From NCBI RefSeq assembly GCF_016583745.1, contig NZ_NRRQ01000019.1:1-59295 (forward strand): a stretch of 59,295 nucleotides of DNA, written 5' to 3'. The stretch is from Chromatium okenii (lineage in GTDB: Bacteria > Pseudomonadota > Gammaproteobacteria > Chromatiales > Chromatiaceae). Under the pieces are notes generated by a model. That model made no database searches, had not been told where the DNA came from, and worked only from the letters and a program-made list of their open reading frames with translations. A program made the translations under genes and the position numbers. Below, in pieces: positions 17,877-28,487 of this stretch; within the stretch, counting starts at the first letter, position 1, and the number at the start of each line of letters is the position of its first letter.

Positions 17877-18380
17877 ATGAATTATGATCGCGCCGAGCGC
17901 ACTGTCACCACTACCGAGGTGACAAAAGAATATCTCACCTTTACTTTAGGTGATGAAGAATATGGAATTGATATTTTGAAGGTGCAGGAAATTCGCGGTT
18001 ATGATGCCGTGACGCGCATTGCGAACGCGCCCAGCTTTATTAAAGGTGTGATTAACATGCGCGGCATCATCGTGCCGATTCTCGATATGCGCCTAAAATT
18101 CAATCTTGGGCAAGTAGAATACAACGAGTTTACGGTGGTGATTATTCTCAACGTCGCCGAACGGGTGGTAGGAATCGTGGTTGATGGAGTATCAGATGTC
18201 ATTGCCTTAAAACGTTCGCAAATCCGTCCCGCGCCTGAGTTTGGCGCGTTAATGGATACAGCATACATTGATGGTTTAACCACTTTGGAACAGCGCATGG
18301 TGATTATGGTGGATATTGAAAAACTCATTACCAGCAGCGAAATGGGTTTGGTTGAGCCGGCACGACTTGAAAACGCATAA
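17877..18380 (+). CDS. cheW: Chemotaxis coupling protein CheW
   Basis: A 167-residue CheW-fold adaptor that links CheA to the receptors at the membrane array. Diagnostic stretches are [39 protein letters not shown] and [11 protein letters not shown] chose the ATG at 17877, which has gagg eight bases upstream; a TTG one codon earlier is less likely. It lies between cheA and an MCP gene on the same strand, as expected for one operon. Confidence 0.95.
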   Translation: MNYDRAERTVTTTEVTKEYLTFTLGDEEYGIDILKVQEIRGYDAVTRIANAPSFIKGVINMRGIIVPILDMRLKFNLGQVEYNEFTVVIILNVAERVVGIVVDGVSDVIALKRSQIRPAPEFGALMDTAYIDGLTTLEQRMVIMVDIEKLITSSEMGLVEPARLENA

Positions 18381-18436
18381 CTACAAAATAATAACAACAT
18401 CAGATCACTGCTAACTTTACAGGAGAATGCGTCAAA

Positions 18437-20680
18437 ATGGGTAAATTAACCGTTGGGTTACGATTGAGTATTGGCTTTGGGATGGTATTAACGTTGTTAA
18501 TTATCATCTCAAGCATTGGTTGGGCAAGTATGCACTCCGTTAATCAAGATTTAGATATGATTGTCAATGATCGGCTGCCTAAGTTGTCGTGGACACACAA
18601 CATTATTGATCGCGTTAATGAAGTCACGCGCATCATGCGCACCGCATTGTTAGTTGAAGATCAGGCTGAGGCGGTGCGAAAAGTGGATACTATTCCCGTC
18701 ATCAATGCCGAAATTCTCGACAATGTGGACAAACTCAAACGCGCCATTAGCACTCCAGACGGTATTCAATTGATGACGGCGCTTAAAGCTGCCCGTGATC
18801 CCTTTGTAGCTGTGCGTGATCGCTTTATTGAACTGGTCAAAAATGGTCAACGCGCTGAAGCCAAAGTAGTGCTGTTGAATGAGTCAATTGTTTTGCAGAA
18901 AGCGTTTTTAGATGCGCTGGATAATTTGGTCAATTATCAGGAAGAGTTGGTCAATACATCTGGTGTTGCGGCGGCAGAAAATACCAATCTTGCGGAACAA
19001 ATTATTATTTTACTGTCAGTGTTGGCAGTGCTTTTAGGTGCCGCGACCGCCTTTTGGATTATTCGTTCGCTCATGCGTCAACTTGGCGGCGAACCGGATT
19101 ATACAGCAGCAATGGTGCAGGCAGTGGCAGCGGGTGATTTATCGCATACGCTGGTGGTGAAACCAAACGATACCAGCAGCTTATTGGTATCGTTAAAAAC
19201 GATGCAAGAAGAATTAAAGCAGTTGGTCAATGAAATCACTCTCATTGTACACGCTGCCAATCAAGGCAATTTCAGTCAACGCTTGAACATCGCGGATAAA
19301 AAAGGCTTTGGTAAGGATATTTGCACCAGTTTAAATCAACTGGTTGATACGACTGACATCGGGCTAAAAAATGTCACGCGAGTTGCCAATGCGCTGGCAG
19401 TGGGCGATCTCTCACAAACCATCACCAGCGATTGCGCGGGCGTGTTTAATGAGACGAAAGTGGGTGTCAATGGTACGGTCACTGCGTTGACCAAAATTGT
19501 GAATGAGATTCGCGGCATCGTTGATGCGGCAAATCGTGGTGATTTCAGTTCTAAATTAGAGCTGAAGGGGAAAAAAGGCTTTGCGCTCGATATTGCGCAA
19601 CTGCTCAATCAATTGTCTGATACTACCGAGGTAGGATTAAACGATGTGATGCGGGTGGCGAAAGCGTTGGCAAATAGTGATTTGACGCAAACAATTACCA
19701 AAGAGTATCCGGGTTTGTTTGGAGAAACAATCACGGCGGTGAATGGAACGGTGATGAATTTGAAAAGTTTAGTGTTTCAAATTCGAGAAGCAGTTGAAAC
19801 GATTTCTACGGCATCCAGTGAAATTGCAACCGGCAATCAGGATTTAAGTCAGCGCACGGAAGAACAGGCGAGTTCATTAGAAGAAACCGCCAGTTCAATG
19901 GAGCAATTAACCAGTACCGTCAAACAAAACGCGGATAATGCGCGGCAGGCGAATCAATTGGCGATTGCGGCGTCGGAAGTGGCGGCGAAGGGCGGCGAGC
20001 GGGTCGGGGCGTCGGTGGAAACGATGACGGCGATTGCGGATTCCAGCAAAAAAATCGCAGATATTCTCAGCGTGATCGACGGAATTGCGTTTCAAACCAA
20101 TATTTTGGCGCTCAATGCGGCGGTGGAAGCTGCCCGCGCTGGTGAGCAGGGACGCGGTTTTGCGGTGGTGGCGGCCGAGGTGCGCAATCTCGCGCAGCGC
20201 TCGGCAAATGCGGCCAAGGAAATCAAAACCATGATCGGTGACAGCGTGGCGAAGGTGGACGCCGGCACGATTCAGGTGAATGAAACTGGGCAGCGGATGC
20301 AGGATATTGTGCTTTCAATTCAGCGTGTTACTGATTTGGTGGCGGAAATTTCAGCGGCATCGTTGGAGCAATCCACCGGCATTGGGCAGGTCAATCAGGC
20401 CATTTTGCAGATGGATGATGTGACGCAACAAAATGCGGCGTTGGTGGAGCAGGCGGCGGCGGCAGCGGAGGCGTTGGCGGATCAAGCCCGCGAGTTGAAT
20501 CGCATCGTGGCGGTGTTCAAAACGGGTCAGGACGGGCGCGGCGCTCCGGCGCGAGCGGCGGCAGTGCGTCCAAGTAGTGCGCCCAAACGACCGGCGACGA
20601 GCTTGGCTCCGGTCAAGGTTGCTAAATCCATTCCGCGCTCTGTGAAACCTGCCGATGATGATGACTGGTCCGAATTTTGA
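18437..20680 (+). CDS. Methyl-accepting chemotaxis protein with poly-HAMP repeats and C-terminal WSEF tail
   Basis: A 747-residue receptor. TM1 is near residues 10-31 and TM2 near 188-212, bracketing a four-helix-bundle type periplasmic domain. After TM2 come three successive HAMP-like modules, recognisable from repeated GDLSHT, GDLSQT and SDLTQT boxes alternating with GFGKDI/GFALDI segments. The signalling hairpin has the canonical tip [20 protein letters not shown]. The tail is acidic and ends DDDDWSEF, resembling the xWxxF pentapeptide that tethers CheR and CheB. The cheR gene overlaps its last codons. The ligand is unknown. It is the likely main receptor for this array. Confidence 0.93.
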   Translation: MGKLTVGLRLSIGFGMVLTLLIIISSIGWASMHSVNQDLDMIVNDRLPKLSWTHNIIDRVNEVTRIMRTALLVEDQAEAVRKVDTIPVINAEILDNVDKLKRAISTPDGIQLMTALKAARDPFVAVRDRFIELVKNGQRAEAKVVLLNESIVLQKAFLDALDNLVNYQEELVNTSGVAAAENTNLAEQIIILLSVLAVLLGAATAFWIIRSLMRQLGGEPDYTAAMVQAVAAGDLSHTLVVKPNDTSSLLVSLKTMQEELKQLVNEITLIVHAANQGNFSQRLNIADKKGFGKDICTSLNQLVDTTDIGLKNVTRVANALAVGDLSQTITSDCAGVFNETKVGVNGTVTALTKIVNEIRGIVDAANRGDFSSKLELKGKKGFALDIAQLLNQLSDTTEVGLNDVMRVAKALANSDLTQTITKEYPGLFGETITAVNGTVMNLKSLVFQIREAVETISTASSEIATGNQDLSQRTEEQASSLEETASSMEQLTSTVKQNADNARQANQLAIAASEVAAKGGERVGASVETMTAIADSSKKIADILSVIDGIAFQTNILALNAAVEAARAGEQGRGFAVVAAEVRNLAQRSANAAKEIKTMIGDSVAKVDAGTIQVNETGQRMQDIVLSIQRVTDLVAEISAASLEQSTGIGQVNQAILQMDDVTQQNAALVEQAAAAAEALADQARELNRIVAVFKTGQDGRGAPARAAAVRPSSAPKRPATSLAPVKVAKSIPRSVKPADDDDWSEF

Positions 20681-21497
20681 GCGTGAGTTTCAGTTTACGG
20701 CGCAAGATTTTGAGCGCATTCGCGGGCTGATTTATGAGCACGCAGGAATTGCGCTCAACGCCAATAAAACTGACATGGTTTACAGCCGGATTGCGCGGCG
20801 TTTGCGAGCGACCGGACTGGCGACTTTTGATGAATATCTTGCTTATTTGGCGCACGATTCCGACGAATGGCAGCAATTTACCAATTCGCTGACGACGAAT
20901 CTCACTGCTTTTTTCCGCGAAGCGCATCATTTTCCCGTGCTGGCTGAACAGGTTCGCAGTGCCCGCCGCGCCGGGCGCAGCCCGCTGCGGCTGTGGTCGG
21001 CGGCCTGCTCCACTGGTGAGGAGCCGTATTCGATGGCGATGACGGTGATTGATGCGCTGGATTCGTGGACGCCGCCGGTGCGGATTTTGGCGACTGATTT
21101 GGACACCAACGTGCTGCGCCAAGCCGCCGAGGGCGTTTATCCGCTGGAACGGGTCGCTAAATTGTCGCAAATGCAGTTAAAACGCTTTTTTCAACGCGGC
21201 ACCGGAACGCGAGAGGGCATGGTGCGGGTGCGCCCGGAAGTGCGGGCGTTGGTAACGTTTCGACCGTTGAATTTACTGGCGGAACAATGGCCGTTGCATG
21301 CGCAGTTTGAAGCGATTTTTTGTCGCAATGTGTTAATTTATTTCGATAAAAAAACGCAAACCAAATTGGTCGCTCGGTTTCATCCGCTGCTGCATCCTGA
21401 AGGGCGTTTATTTATCGGTCATTCTGAAAGTATGACGCATTTAGCAACGCTATTTCGGTTGCAGGAAAAAACCGTGTATGTACCGCAGACGCGCTAA
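20655..21497 (+). CDS. cheR: Chemotaxis protein methyltransferase CheR
   Basis: About 280 residues. It transfers methyl groups from S-adenosylmethionine to glutamates on receptors. The N-terminal helical domain contains [16 protein letters not shown]. The SAM-binding motif is [13 protein letters not shown], and FCRNVLIYF and LFIGHSES are also typical. Three in-frame ATGs (20655, 20658, 20661) all lie inside the last codons of the upstream MCP gene, so translation is probably coupled to the receptor it methylates. Length and domain order are normal. Confidence 0.95.
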   Translation: MMMTGPNFEREFQFTAQDFERIRGLIYEHAGIALNANKTDMVYSRIARRLRATGLATFDEYLAYLAHDSDEWQQFTNSLTTNLTAFFREAHHFPVLAEQVRSARRAGRSPLRLWSAACSTGEEPYSMAMTVIDALDSWTPPVRILATDLDTNVLRQAAEGVYPLERVAKLSQMQLKRFFQRGTGTREGMVRVRPEVRALVTFRPLNLLAEQWPLHAQFEAIFCRNVLIYFDKKTQTKLVARFHPLLHPEGRLFIGHSESMTHLATLFRLQEKTVYVPQTR

Positions 21498-21574
21498 TTG
21501 TGGATGCCTTTGCGCAATGCGACTAGCAGGTGCTGTTGAATTGTCACGCATAAACATTTAGGACGCTGGGGCGT

Positions 21575-22195
21575 ATGTCACAAATCCAACCGCGCTTTGA
21601 AGAAGTATTAGCTCCAACGCTGTATTTTGATCGCCAATTCGATACGGATGCGGTCAAAATTTTACCGGGCGAGTATTACGTTTCCGCCCGTGATTTGTTG
21701 ATGGTGACAGTATTAGGTTCCTGTGTGGCAGCATGTTTGCGCGATTCCGTCAGCGGGATTGGTGGCATCAATCATTTTATGCTGCCTGATGATCGCCGTG
21801 AAGATGACAGTCGCTTGAGCCGTTCCATGCGTTATGGTGATTATGCGATGGAGATTTTAATTAACCAGTTGCTGAAACTGGGGGCGCGGCGGGCAAATTT
21901 AGAAGCGAAGGTGTTTGGTGCTGGCAATGTATTGCCGGGTTTCAAAAATCATATCGTGGGTGAACGCAACGCTGCTTTTGTGTTGTCCTACTTAAATACA
22001 GAAGGCATTCCGGTGATTGCGAAAGATTTGCTCGGCAATTATCCGCGTAAAGTATATTTTTTTGCTAACAGCGGACGAGTGCTGGTAAAAAAACTACGCG
22101 CCTTACATAACGACACCATCATTGAGCGAGAATTGAGTTATAGCGAAACCCTGCGCCAAGCAAAGGTTGAAGGTGACGTTGAATTATTTTCTTAA
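21575..22195 (+). CDS. cheD: Receptor glutamine deamidase CheD
   Basis: A 206-residue enzyme that converts specific receptor glutamines to methylatable glutamates. The catalytic cysteine is in VLGSCVAACLRD (Cys50) and the histidine in GGINHFMLP (His67), with the third part of the site near AKVFGAGNV. The N-terminal 25 residues precede the conserved core (VKILPGEYYVS). It sits between cheR and a second receptor gene. Family size is about 160-200, so this is complete. Confidence 0.93.
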   Translation: MSQIQPRFEEVLAPTLYFDRQFDTDAVKILPGEYYVSARDLLMVTVLGSCVAACLRDSVSGIGGINHFMLPDDRREDDSRLSRSMRYGDYAMEILINQLLKLGARRANLEAKVFGAGNVLPGFKNHIVGERNAAFVLSYLNTEGIPVIAKDLLGNYPRKVYFFANSGRVLVKKLRALHNDTIIERELSYSETLRQAKVEGDVELFS

Positions 22196-22247
22196 AAAGT
22201 GTCGGATGAGTGCTGTTATATCGAGATGAATAAGAGGCAAAGTGTCA

Positions 22248-23447
22248 ATGATCGAACAATTAAAACCATATTGGCTGCTGTTGTTGATTGGAATGCTGGC
22301 AGTATTACAAACACTCTTGCTGCCAACGCTGCTGCCTGCGTGGGTGCTGGTGTTGCTATTGAGCGGGGCGTGGGCGCTCAGTTTGTGGTTACAGCAACCA
22401 AATAACGCAGCAGATACAGTTGCACAGCAGCCCTTTATATCCAACAATTCGCCGCGCCTTGCCGAGCGGGAATTGTGGGAATTGGTGGTCGAAACCGATC
22501 AATTGATTGGGCCGCAGATGTTGGAATTGCGCGAATTAGTGCAGCAGGCAACTGATTTAATTAAACATGCTGCGAATGATTTACAGCATAGCTTTGCGGG
22601 TTTATCGGATGAATCCCAACAGCAACATGCGCTAGTGTTGCGGTTGGTATCGCATGATGATAGCCATGATGGTAAAGATCATACTTTTATTGATGTCAAC
22701 GCATTTCTTGATTCTAACAGCCAATTGTTATCTGAAAATATCAGTCGTTTGATTGAAATGGGAATGCACAGTGTCCGCGTGGCGCATCAAATTGATGATC
22801 TTTCGGCACAGATGAGTGATATTTTTAATCGTTTAGAAAGTGCGAAACGGATTGCGCGGCAAACGAATTTATTAGCCTTAAATGCGGCAATTGAGGCGGC
22901 GCGGGCGGGTGAAGCGGGACGGGGTTTTGCGGTGGTGGCGCAGGAGGTGCGTAAGTTATCGCAGGATGCGGCGGAATTTAACGATCAAATTCGCAATCAA
23001 ATTCAACAAGCGCAAGATGTGTTTGCGGAAACCCGTAATATCGTGGGCAAGATGGCGTCACAAGATATGAATGCGTCCATTACTGCGAAAGGTGCGATGG
23101 ATGACATGATTTATCGGGTGCAAAGTGTCAATAAAATGGTGGCGGAAGGTTTAGATGAATTAACGGTGGTGGTGGAACGCAATCAAAAAAATGTGGGGGC
23201 GGCGATTCGATTATTGCAGTTTGAAGATATTACGCGCCAAGTGTTAGGACAGGCGGAAATGCGGATTGATTTTATGGATCGCTTTGTTGCGGAATTGCGC
23301 CAAATTCCGCTCGGACAAGCGCGTACACCTGAAGATATTGCGCAGGCGCGGCAACGGTTATTGCAGTTGCGCGAACAATTAATTGCGGCGGCGCATCGTC
23401 CGGTCAGTCAAAAATCAATGCATGAAGGTGAGATTGAACTTTTTTAA
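22248..23447 (+). CDS. Short methyl-accepting protein with two TM segments and no periplasmic sensor
   Basis: A 399-residue receptor-like protein. Two adjacent hydrophobic segments (residues about 8-28 and 30-50) form a hairpin with almost no periplasmic loop and no HAMP domain. A cytoplasmic helical region then leads to the signalling tip [30 protein letters not shown] (shown in part: [11 protein letters not shown]). The C-terminal third after the tip is long and includes [15 protein letters not shown]. It may sense a cytoplasmic or membrane cue, or organise the array. A GTG at 22242 is an alternative start. It lies between cheD and cheB. Confidence 0.87.
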   Translation: MIEQLKPYWLLLLIGMLAVLQTLLLPTLLPAWVLVLLLSGAWALSLWLQQPNNAADTVAQQPFISNNSPRLAERELWELVVETDQLIGPQMLELRELVQQATDLIKHAANDLQHSFAGLSDESQQQHALVLRLVSHDDSHDGKDHTFIDVNAFLDSNSQLLSENISRLIEMGMHSVRVAHQIDDLSAQMSDIFNRLESAKRIARQTNLLALNAAIEAARAGEAGRGFAVVAQEVRKLSQDAAEFNDQIRNQIQQAQDVFAETRNIVGKMASQDMNASITAKGAMDDMIYRVQSVNKMVAEGLDELTVVVERNQKNVGAAIRLLQFEDITRQVLGQAEMRIDFMDRFVAELRQIPLGQARTPEDIAQARQRLLQLREQLIAAAHRPVSQKSMHEGEIELF

Positions 23448-23485
23448 TCTGCATGTGTGCAGCACACAATGCAATTGAGGTGGGT

Positions 23486-24565
23486 GTGACGCGACCAATT
23501 CGAGTTTTAATCGTCGATGATTCGGCGCTGGTGCGGCAGATGTTGACGGCGATGTTGACGGCGGCACCGGACATTGAGGTGGTTGGGGTTGCTGCCGATC
23601 CGTACATTGCCCGCGATCAAATCAAGGCGCTGAATCCTGATGTGGTGACGCTGGATGTGGAGATGCCGCGCATGGATGGGCTGACGTTTTTGCGCAATTT
23701 GATGCGTTTGCGTCCGCTGCCGGTGGTGATGGTGTCGTCGCTGACTGCTCGCGGCGCGGAGGTGACGTTGCAGGCGCTGGCGCTCGGGGCGGTGGATTTT
23801 GTGTGCAAGCCGGAGTTGGGGGTGGCGACGACGTTGCAAAACTACGCTGGTGAGTTGGCGGAAAAAATCCGCATGGCAGCGCAGGTGCGCGTTGTGCCGT
23901 TGGTGGTAACGCCGCAACAGGCGGCGCCGCTGCCGCGTTTGGCGCAGTCCAAGCTGCGCACGACAGATCGGGTGATTGCGTTGGGGGCGTCAACGGGCGG
24001 CACGGAGGCGATTAAAGAAGTGTTGCTGCGTTTGCCGCCGGATACGCCGGGCGTGGTGATTGCGCAGCACATTCCGCCGGGGTTTAGTGCCGCTTTTGCG
24101 GAGCGCATGAATCGGCAAACGGGTTTGGTAGTGAAAGAAGCGGCGAATGGTGATCGGGTGATGCTGGGTCATGCGTATATCGCGCCGGGGAATCGTCATT
24201 TAGTGCTGGCGCGGGATGGCGCACATTATGTGTGCCATCTCAGCGATGCTGATCCGGTCAATCGCCATCGCCCCAGCGTGGATGTGTTATTTCGCTCGGT
24301 GGCGCTGGCGGCAGGTATCAATGCCTGCGCGGGTTTGCTGACCGGAATGGGCGCAGATGGTGCCCAAGGTCTGAAGGAACTGTATGATCTTGGGGTACAC
24401 ACGGTTGCCCAAGATGAGATGACGAGCGTGGTGTGGGGGATGCCGGGCGAAGCGGTGAAGCGAGGAGCGGCGACGGTGGTGTTGCCAATTGCGGAAATCG
24501 CGGCCGCGCTTTATGCGGCGGCATTGGCACCGCGCCAGCGTCGTCCGGTGACGCCGTTATCGTGA
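23486..24565 (+). CDS. cheB: Chemotaxis methylesterase/deamidase CheB
   Basis: A 359-residue protein that removes receptor methyl groups when phosphorylated by CheA. The receiver domain has Asp57 in TLDVEMPRMDG. The C-terminal esterase has its nucleophile in GASTGGTEAI, the histidine in AQHIPPGFS and the aspartate in LTGMGADGAQG. I chose GTG at 23486, with gagg five bases upstream, because the receiver fold begins four residues later; an ATG at 23453 would add an 11-residue non-conserved leader. It is the last classical che gene of the operon. Confidence 0.94.
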   Translation: MTRPIRVLIVDDSALVRQMLTAMLTAAPDIEVVGVAADPYIARDQIKALNPDVVTLDVEMPRMDGLTFLRNLMRLRPLPVVMVSSLTARGAEVTLQALALGAVDFVCKPELGVATTLQNYAGELAEKIRMAAQVRVVPLVVTPQQAAPLPRLAQSKLRTTDRVIALGASTGGTEAIKEVLLRLPPDTPGVVIAQHIPPGFSAAFAERMNRQTGLVVKEAANGDRVMLGHAYIAPGNRHLVLARDGAHYVCHLSDADPVNRHRPSVDVLFRSVALAAGINACAGLLTGMGADGAQGLKELYDLGVHTVAQDEMTSVVWGMPGEAVKRGAATVVLPIAEIAAALYAAALAPRQRRPVTPLS

Positions 24566-24570
24566 ATGCG

Positions 24571-24593
24571 TTATCAGTTATCAGTTGTCAGCT
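24571..24593. repeat. cagttat/cagttgt heptamer repeat, copy 2
   Basis: ttatcagttatcagttgtca plus three more bases lies immediately after cheB in the 151-bp gap before the STAS gene. It belongs to the same family as the repeat after recG. Confidence 0.6.
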
Positions 24594-24716
24594 ATTAAAA
24601 ACCGTATGCGTTTTTATCAACTGTTTTATTGAAAAAAATCACTGTATACTCATTCACTGAAAATCGACAACCGACAACGTTTTAACAAATAATTCAATAA
24701 AAAATAGGAACGACTG

Positions 24717-25022
24717 ATGAGTGTGATGCGGCGCGTTGATGAACAAAAATCTCAAGTCACAATTGCCATTGATGGCCGTTTTGATTTTGCCCAACATAAG
24801 GCATTTCGTGATGCCTATCGGGAAGTGGACGCGAAACAAATGAAGTTCGTGGTGGATTTATCCGGCGCGTCTTATCTCGACAGCTCCGCGCTGGGAATGT
24901 TGCTGCTGCTGCGCGATTACGCCGGCGGCGATGCAACGCGAGTAACCATCACCGGCTGTAGTGAAGATGTGCGGCGCGTGTTGAAAATTGCCAATTTTGA
25001 AAAGCTCTTCCAACTCGACTAA
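24717..25022 (+). CDS. STAS-domain anti-anti-sigma-type protein
   Basis: A 101-residue single STAS domain. The conserved phosphorylation segment is YLDSSALGMLLLLRDY, with the acceptor at Ser56 or Ser57. Such proteins switch partner according to phosphorylation: the unphosphorylated form binds an anti-sigma factor or other target. The next gene, 11 bp downstream, encodes a PP2C phosphatase that would dephosphorylate it. The arrangement recalls the HsbA-HsbR pair of Pseudomonas, which links partner switching to motility and c-di-GMP. No sigma or anti-sigma gene is present here. Confidence 0.88.
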   Translation: MSVMRRVDEQKSQVTIAIDGRFDFAQHKAFRDAYREVDAKQMKFVVDLSGASYLDSSALGMLLLLRDYAGGDATRVTITGCSEDVRRVLKIANFEKLFQLD

Positions 25023-25033
25023 ACAGCAACGCC

Positions 25034-26299
25034 ATGTCTAATCCCAACAGTTCTGCTAACCCAAACTCAGTACCAGCTACTTCCGCAGCGGCGAGCGGAA
25101 CACGCGGGTGCGCACTGGTGGTGGATGACGAACCAAGCAATCGCCGTTTTTTATCGCTGATGCTGGGCAACGAGGGATTTCACACCATCGAAGCCGAAGA
25201 CGGTGAACAGGCGGTGGAACTGTTTGCGCAGCGGCGACCCGATATCGTGTTTATGGACGTGATGATGTCGGGAATTGATGGTTTTGAAGCCACCCGCCAA
25301 ATCAAAACGCTGGCGGGTTTAACCTTCGTGCCGGTCATTTTTTTAACGGCGCTGACCGAAGAACAATCGCTGATGCGCTGCATTCAAGCTGGCGGCGATG
25401 ATTTTCTCTCTAAACCGTTCAGTTTTATGGTATTGAAAGCGCGGATTTTAGCGATGGAACGGGTGCGCGATTTACAACGCACGGTCGCCGCTAAACAACA
25501 GGCGCTCTCTCTGTTATTGGAACAGGAACATGAGGAGCAGGAACTCGCCGAACGGTTATTGAGCCGAGCGGTAATGAATCGCAATGTGGCGATGGAGCGG
25601 TTGTGCCGAATGCAGCGTCCCGCTTCGGTATTTAATGGCGATTTAGTATTGACGCAGCATTTGCCGGATGGCGGGCTGCGGCTGTTGGTGGGTGATTTCA
25701 CCGGACACGGTTTAGCGGCAGCAATTGGTGCTTTGCCGGTCGCCGATGCGTTTCATGCCATGACGCGCAAAGGCGTCAATGATGCGCGAGTGCTCGCCGA
25801 AATTAATCACAAGCTCTATCAAATTTTACCGGCAGATCGGTTTTTGGCCGCCTGTTTGGTTTCACTCAGCGGCGATGGCGAAGAATTGCGGTGGTGGAAT
25901 GGCGGAATGCCAAGTATGTGGATGCGCCGTGCTGATGGATTACATGAAATCTCTGCACACGCGCTGCCGCTGGGGATTTTGCCCGAATTGCCAGCCTGTG
26001 AAGCGCCGCGCCGAATTCGTTTACATTCCGGCGACCGTTTGTTGATGATGACTGATGGTTTATTGGAAGCGTCCAACGCGCAGGGTGAAATGTTTGTGAA
26101 TGCTGGTTTTTATGACGTGTTGCGCCACTGGCAATTTGGCGAAGCGGTATTACCAACATTAGTCGCCGCCCTGAATGCCCACAGCGCCGACACGGAGCAA
26201 AATGATGATATTGGCGTGGTAGAAATTCCATTGGATACCACGCTCTGTACAGTGCCGGTATTAGATCAAGAATTTATTCCCCGCGATGGCTGGCATTAA
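25034..26299 (+). CDS. Response regulator with PP2C-type (SpoIIE/RsbU) phosphatase domain
   Basis: A 421-residue protein. Residues about 25-150 form a receiver domain with Asp75 in IVFMDVMMSG. A coiled-coil linker (about 155-195) leads to a PP2C-like serine phosphatase domain with the metal-binding GDFTGHGLAAAIG and a C-terminal NDDIGVVEI. Phosphorylation of the receiver would control dephosphorylation of the adjacent STAS protein. The related HsbR of Pseudomonas has a further C-terminal anti-sigma-like kinase domain; this protein ends right after the PP2C fold, so the opposing kinase is missing. The ATG at 25034 lies 11 bp after the STAS stop. Confidence 0.9.
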   Translation: MSNPNSSANPNSVPATSAAASGTRGCALVVDDEPSNRRFLSLMLGNEGFHTIEAEDGEQAVELFAQRRPDIVFMDVMMSGIDGFEATRQIKTLAGLTFVPVIFLTALTEEQSLMRCIQAGGDDFLSKPFSFMVLKARILAMERVRDLQRTVAAKQQALSLLLEQEHEEQELAERLLSRAVMNRNVAMERLCRMQRPASVFNGDLVLTQHLPDGGLRLLVGDFTGHGLAAAIGALPVADAFHAMTRKGVNDARVLAEINHKLYQILPADRFLAACLVSLSGDGEELRWWNGGMPSMWMRRADGLHEISAHALPLGILPELPACEAPRRIRLHSGDRLLMMTDGLLEASNAQGEMFVNAGFYDVLRHWQFGEAVLPTLVAALNAHSADTEQNDDIGVVEIPLDTTLCTVPVLDQEFIPRDGWH

Positions 26300-26322
26300 A
26301 ACGACGTCACCAAGAATGTTGA

Positions 26323-28440
26323 ATGACTGTGACTGAAGTACAACCTCCAAACCATCCGCGCCCGGCGTTATTGGAACAAGAAACGCTGGTTGAAACGATG
26401 TTTAGCCAGACCACCGATGCAATTGTGTTAATTGATCCGACGAGCCAACGCTTTGTTCAATTCAATTCCGCAGCGCATCTGGGTTTGGGATATAGCCGCG
26501 AGGAATTCGCGCAATTATCAATTGCGGATATTCAGGCCGATCATTCTCGCGCTGACATCACCGCCAACCTTGCCGCCATTCTCGCCGGCACCCTGACGCA
26601 GCTTGATACCCGCCACCGCAATAAAGCTGGCATTGTTTGCGACGTTGCCATCACTTTCCGCCCACTTCAGCATCGTGGCCGCACCCTGATTTCAGTCGTG
26701 TGGCGCGATGTCACCGCGCAAAATGCCCGTGATCGTGACCATCTCGTGCGCACCGCTCGCCTGCAATTGCACACGCAATTGATGAGCGAAATCACCACCG
26801 CGCCAGCAGGAATCAATGGCGAATTGGAGTGTTTTGCTGCCGATTTAACGGCGCGCTTGGGCACCGCGTTGGCAATTGCTCGCGTCTCGGTGTGGCAAAT
26901 CAACACCACAACCACCGATCTCGAATGCCTCGATTTATTTGAATGCGCCAGCACGCGCCACACCGCTGGCATGGTGCTGGCAGAAGCGACCTATCGCCGC
27001 GAATTCAGCCATCTTTATAGCGCCCGCTATATCAGCGCCGCCGACGCCTTCACCGATGCCCGCACTGCCGCCTATATCGACACCTATCTCAAACCGCTCG
27101 GCATCACCGCCCTGCTCATCTGCGGCATCATTTCCGCTGGACAATTGCGCGGCGCACTCTGTTTTGAGCAGGTCAGCGGCATCTATCACTGGCATGAAGA
27201 TGAAGTGCGCTTTGGCTGTCAGGTCGCAGACCAAATTGGCATGGTGATGCTCACGCAAGAACGGCTGGCGCTGCTCAACGCGCTACGGCGCAGCGAAATT
27301 TGCTTGAATCGGGCGCAGGTCGTCTCGCAAACCGGACACTGGCGACTCGACATGACCACCACACAACTCACCTGTTCGGGCGAGCTGTATCGCATTTTTG
27401 GATTGCCACCCGCCACGCCGGTCACGCTAGAAACCTTCACATCGCGGTTGCATCCTAGCGATTGCCCGATGGTGATTGATGCGTGGAATCAGGCGCTGGC
27501 GGGCAAACCCTGTCAAATCACCCACCGCATCATTGTGAATAACGCCACTCGTTGGGTAGAAGAACGCGCTGAATTTGAATTTACAGATGATGGGCAACCG
27601 CTCAGTGGTTTAGGCATCGTTCAAGATATTACTGAGCGCGTGCAAACCACACAAAAACTGGAAGCCTATCGGTTACATTTAGAAGAATTAGTCAATTCCC
27701 GCACTGCCGAATTAGAAGCAGCTAAAGAAGCAGCCGACATTGCGAATTATGCAAAATCAGAATTTTTATCGCAGATGAGCCACGAATTGCGCACCCCAAT
27801 GAATGCCATTCTTGGTTTTGCGCAATTGCTGGAATACGACAATCAGCTCAACGACTTGCAGCGAGAAAGTGTGAATGAAATTTTGCGCGGCGGCAAAAAG
27901 TTATTAAAACTGATTAACGAAATTCTTGATTTAGCAAGTTTAGAAGCGGGAAAAATTGAACTTTATTTTGAATCAGTAGCGTTAGATGATTTAATTACAG
28001 AATGCTTCGACATCGTGACTCCATTAGCACAAACACGCCAAGTCACACTGTGGCACGACATCACCCCCGAATTAGTATTATGGGCAGATCGGCGGCGCTT
28101 AAAACAAGTCATCATCAATCTCATCTCTAATGCCATTTTGTATAATCGTCCAGAAGGACGCGCCGGCTTAAAAGCACAACCCAAAGCAGACGCATCGCCT
28201 CGCGTGTGTTTACAGGTGTTAGACACCGGCCAAGGTATTCCGCCCGGACAAATTAGCGAATTATTTATGCCTTTTGTGCGCTTAAAACTAAATGATCCGC
28301 GTGTGGAAGGCATTGGAATTGGTTTAGCAGCGTGTCGGCGCTTAGTAGAAGCCATGAATGGTCAAATTGGCGTGACTAGCGTCTTACATGAAGGCAGCAG
28401 TTTCTGGCTTGAATTACCCGCTGCGCCACTTGAAGTGTAA
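26323..28440 (+). CDS. Sensor histidine kinase PAS-GAF-PAS-HisKA-HATPase
   Basis: A 705-residue soluble kinase with no transmembrane segment. The first PAS domain spans about 25-150, a GAF-like domain about 160-325, and a second PAS about 335-445. A short coiled coil follows, then HisKA with the phospho-histidine in SQMSHELRTPMNAILGFA and a HATPase domain (INLISNAILYN, DTGQGIPPG, GIGIGLAACRRLVEAM). It has no receiver domain of its own. The obvious partners are the REC proteins encoded on each side (REC-PP2C upstream, REC-HD-GYP downstream). The signal is unknown; GAF and PAS folds often bind small ligands, haem or flavin. Confidence 0.9.
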   Translation: MTVTEVQPPNHPRPALLEQETLVETMFSQTTDAIVLIDPTSQRFVQFNSAAHLGLGYSREEFAQLSIADIQADHSRADITANLAAILAGTLTQLDTRHRNKAGIVCDVAITFRPLQHRGRTLISVVWRDVTAQNARDRDHLVRTARLQLHTQLMSEITTAPAGINGELECFAADLTARLGTALAIARVSVWQINTTTTDLECLDLFECASTRHTAGMVLAEATYRREFSHLYSARYISAADAFTDARTAAYIDTYLKPLGITALLICGIISAGQLRGALCFEQVSGIYHWHEDEVRFGCQVADQIGMVMLTQERLALLNALRRSEICLNRAQVVSQTGHWRLDMTTTQLTCSGELYRIFGLPPATPVTLETFTSRLHPSDCPMVIDAWNQALAGKPCQITHRIIVNNATRWVEERAEFEFTDDGQPLSGLGIVQDITERVQTTQKLEAYRLHLEELVNSRTAELEAAKEAADIANYAKSEFLSQMSHELRTPMNAILGFAQLLEYDNQLNDLQRESVNEILRGGKKLLKLINEILDLASLEAGKIELYFESVALDDLITECFDIVTPLAQTRQVTLWHDITPELVLWADRRRLKQVIINLISNAILYNRPEGRAGLKAQPKADASPRVCLQVLDTGQGIPPGQISELFMPFVRLKLNDPRVEGIGIGLAACRRLVEAMNGQIGVTSVLHEGSSFWLELPAAPLEV

Positions 28441-28487
28441 TGCCAATGCGTTGTGCATTTCACTTTTCCCCACGATGAGGAGCTGTA

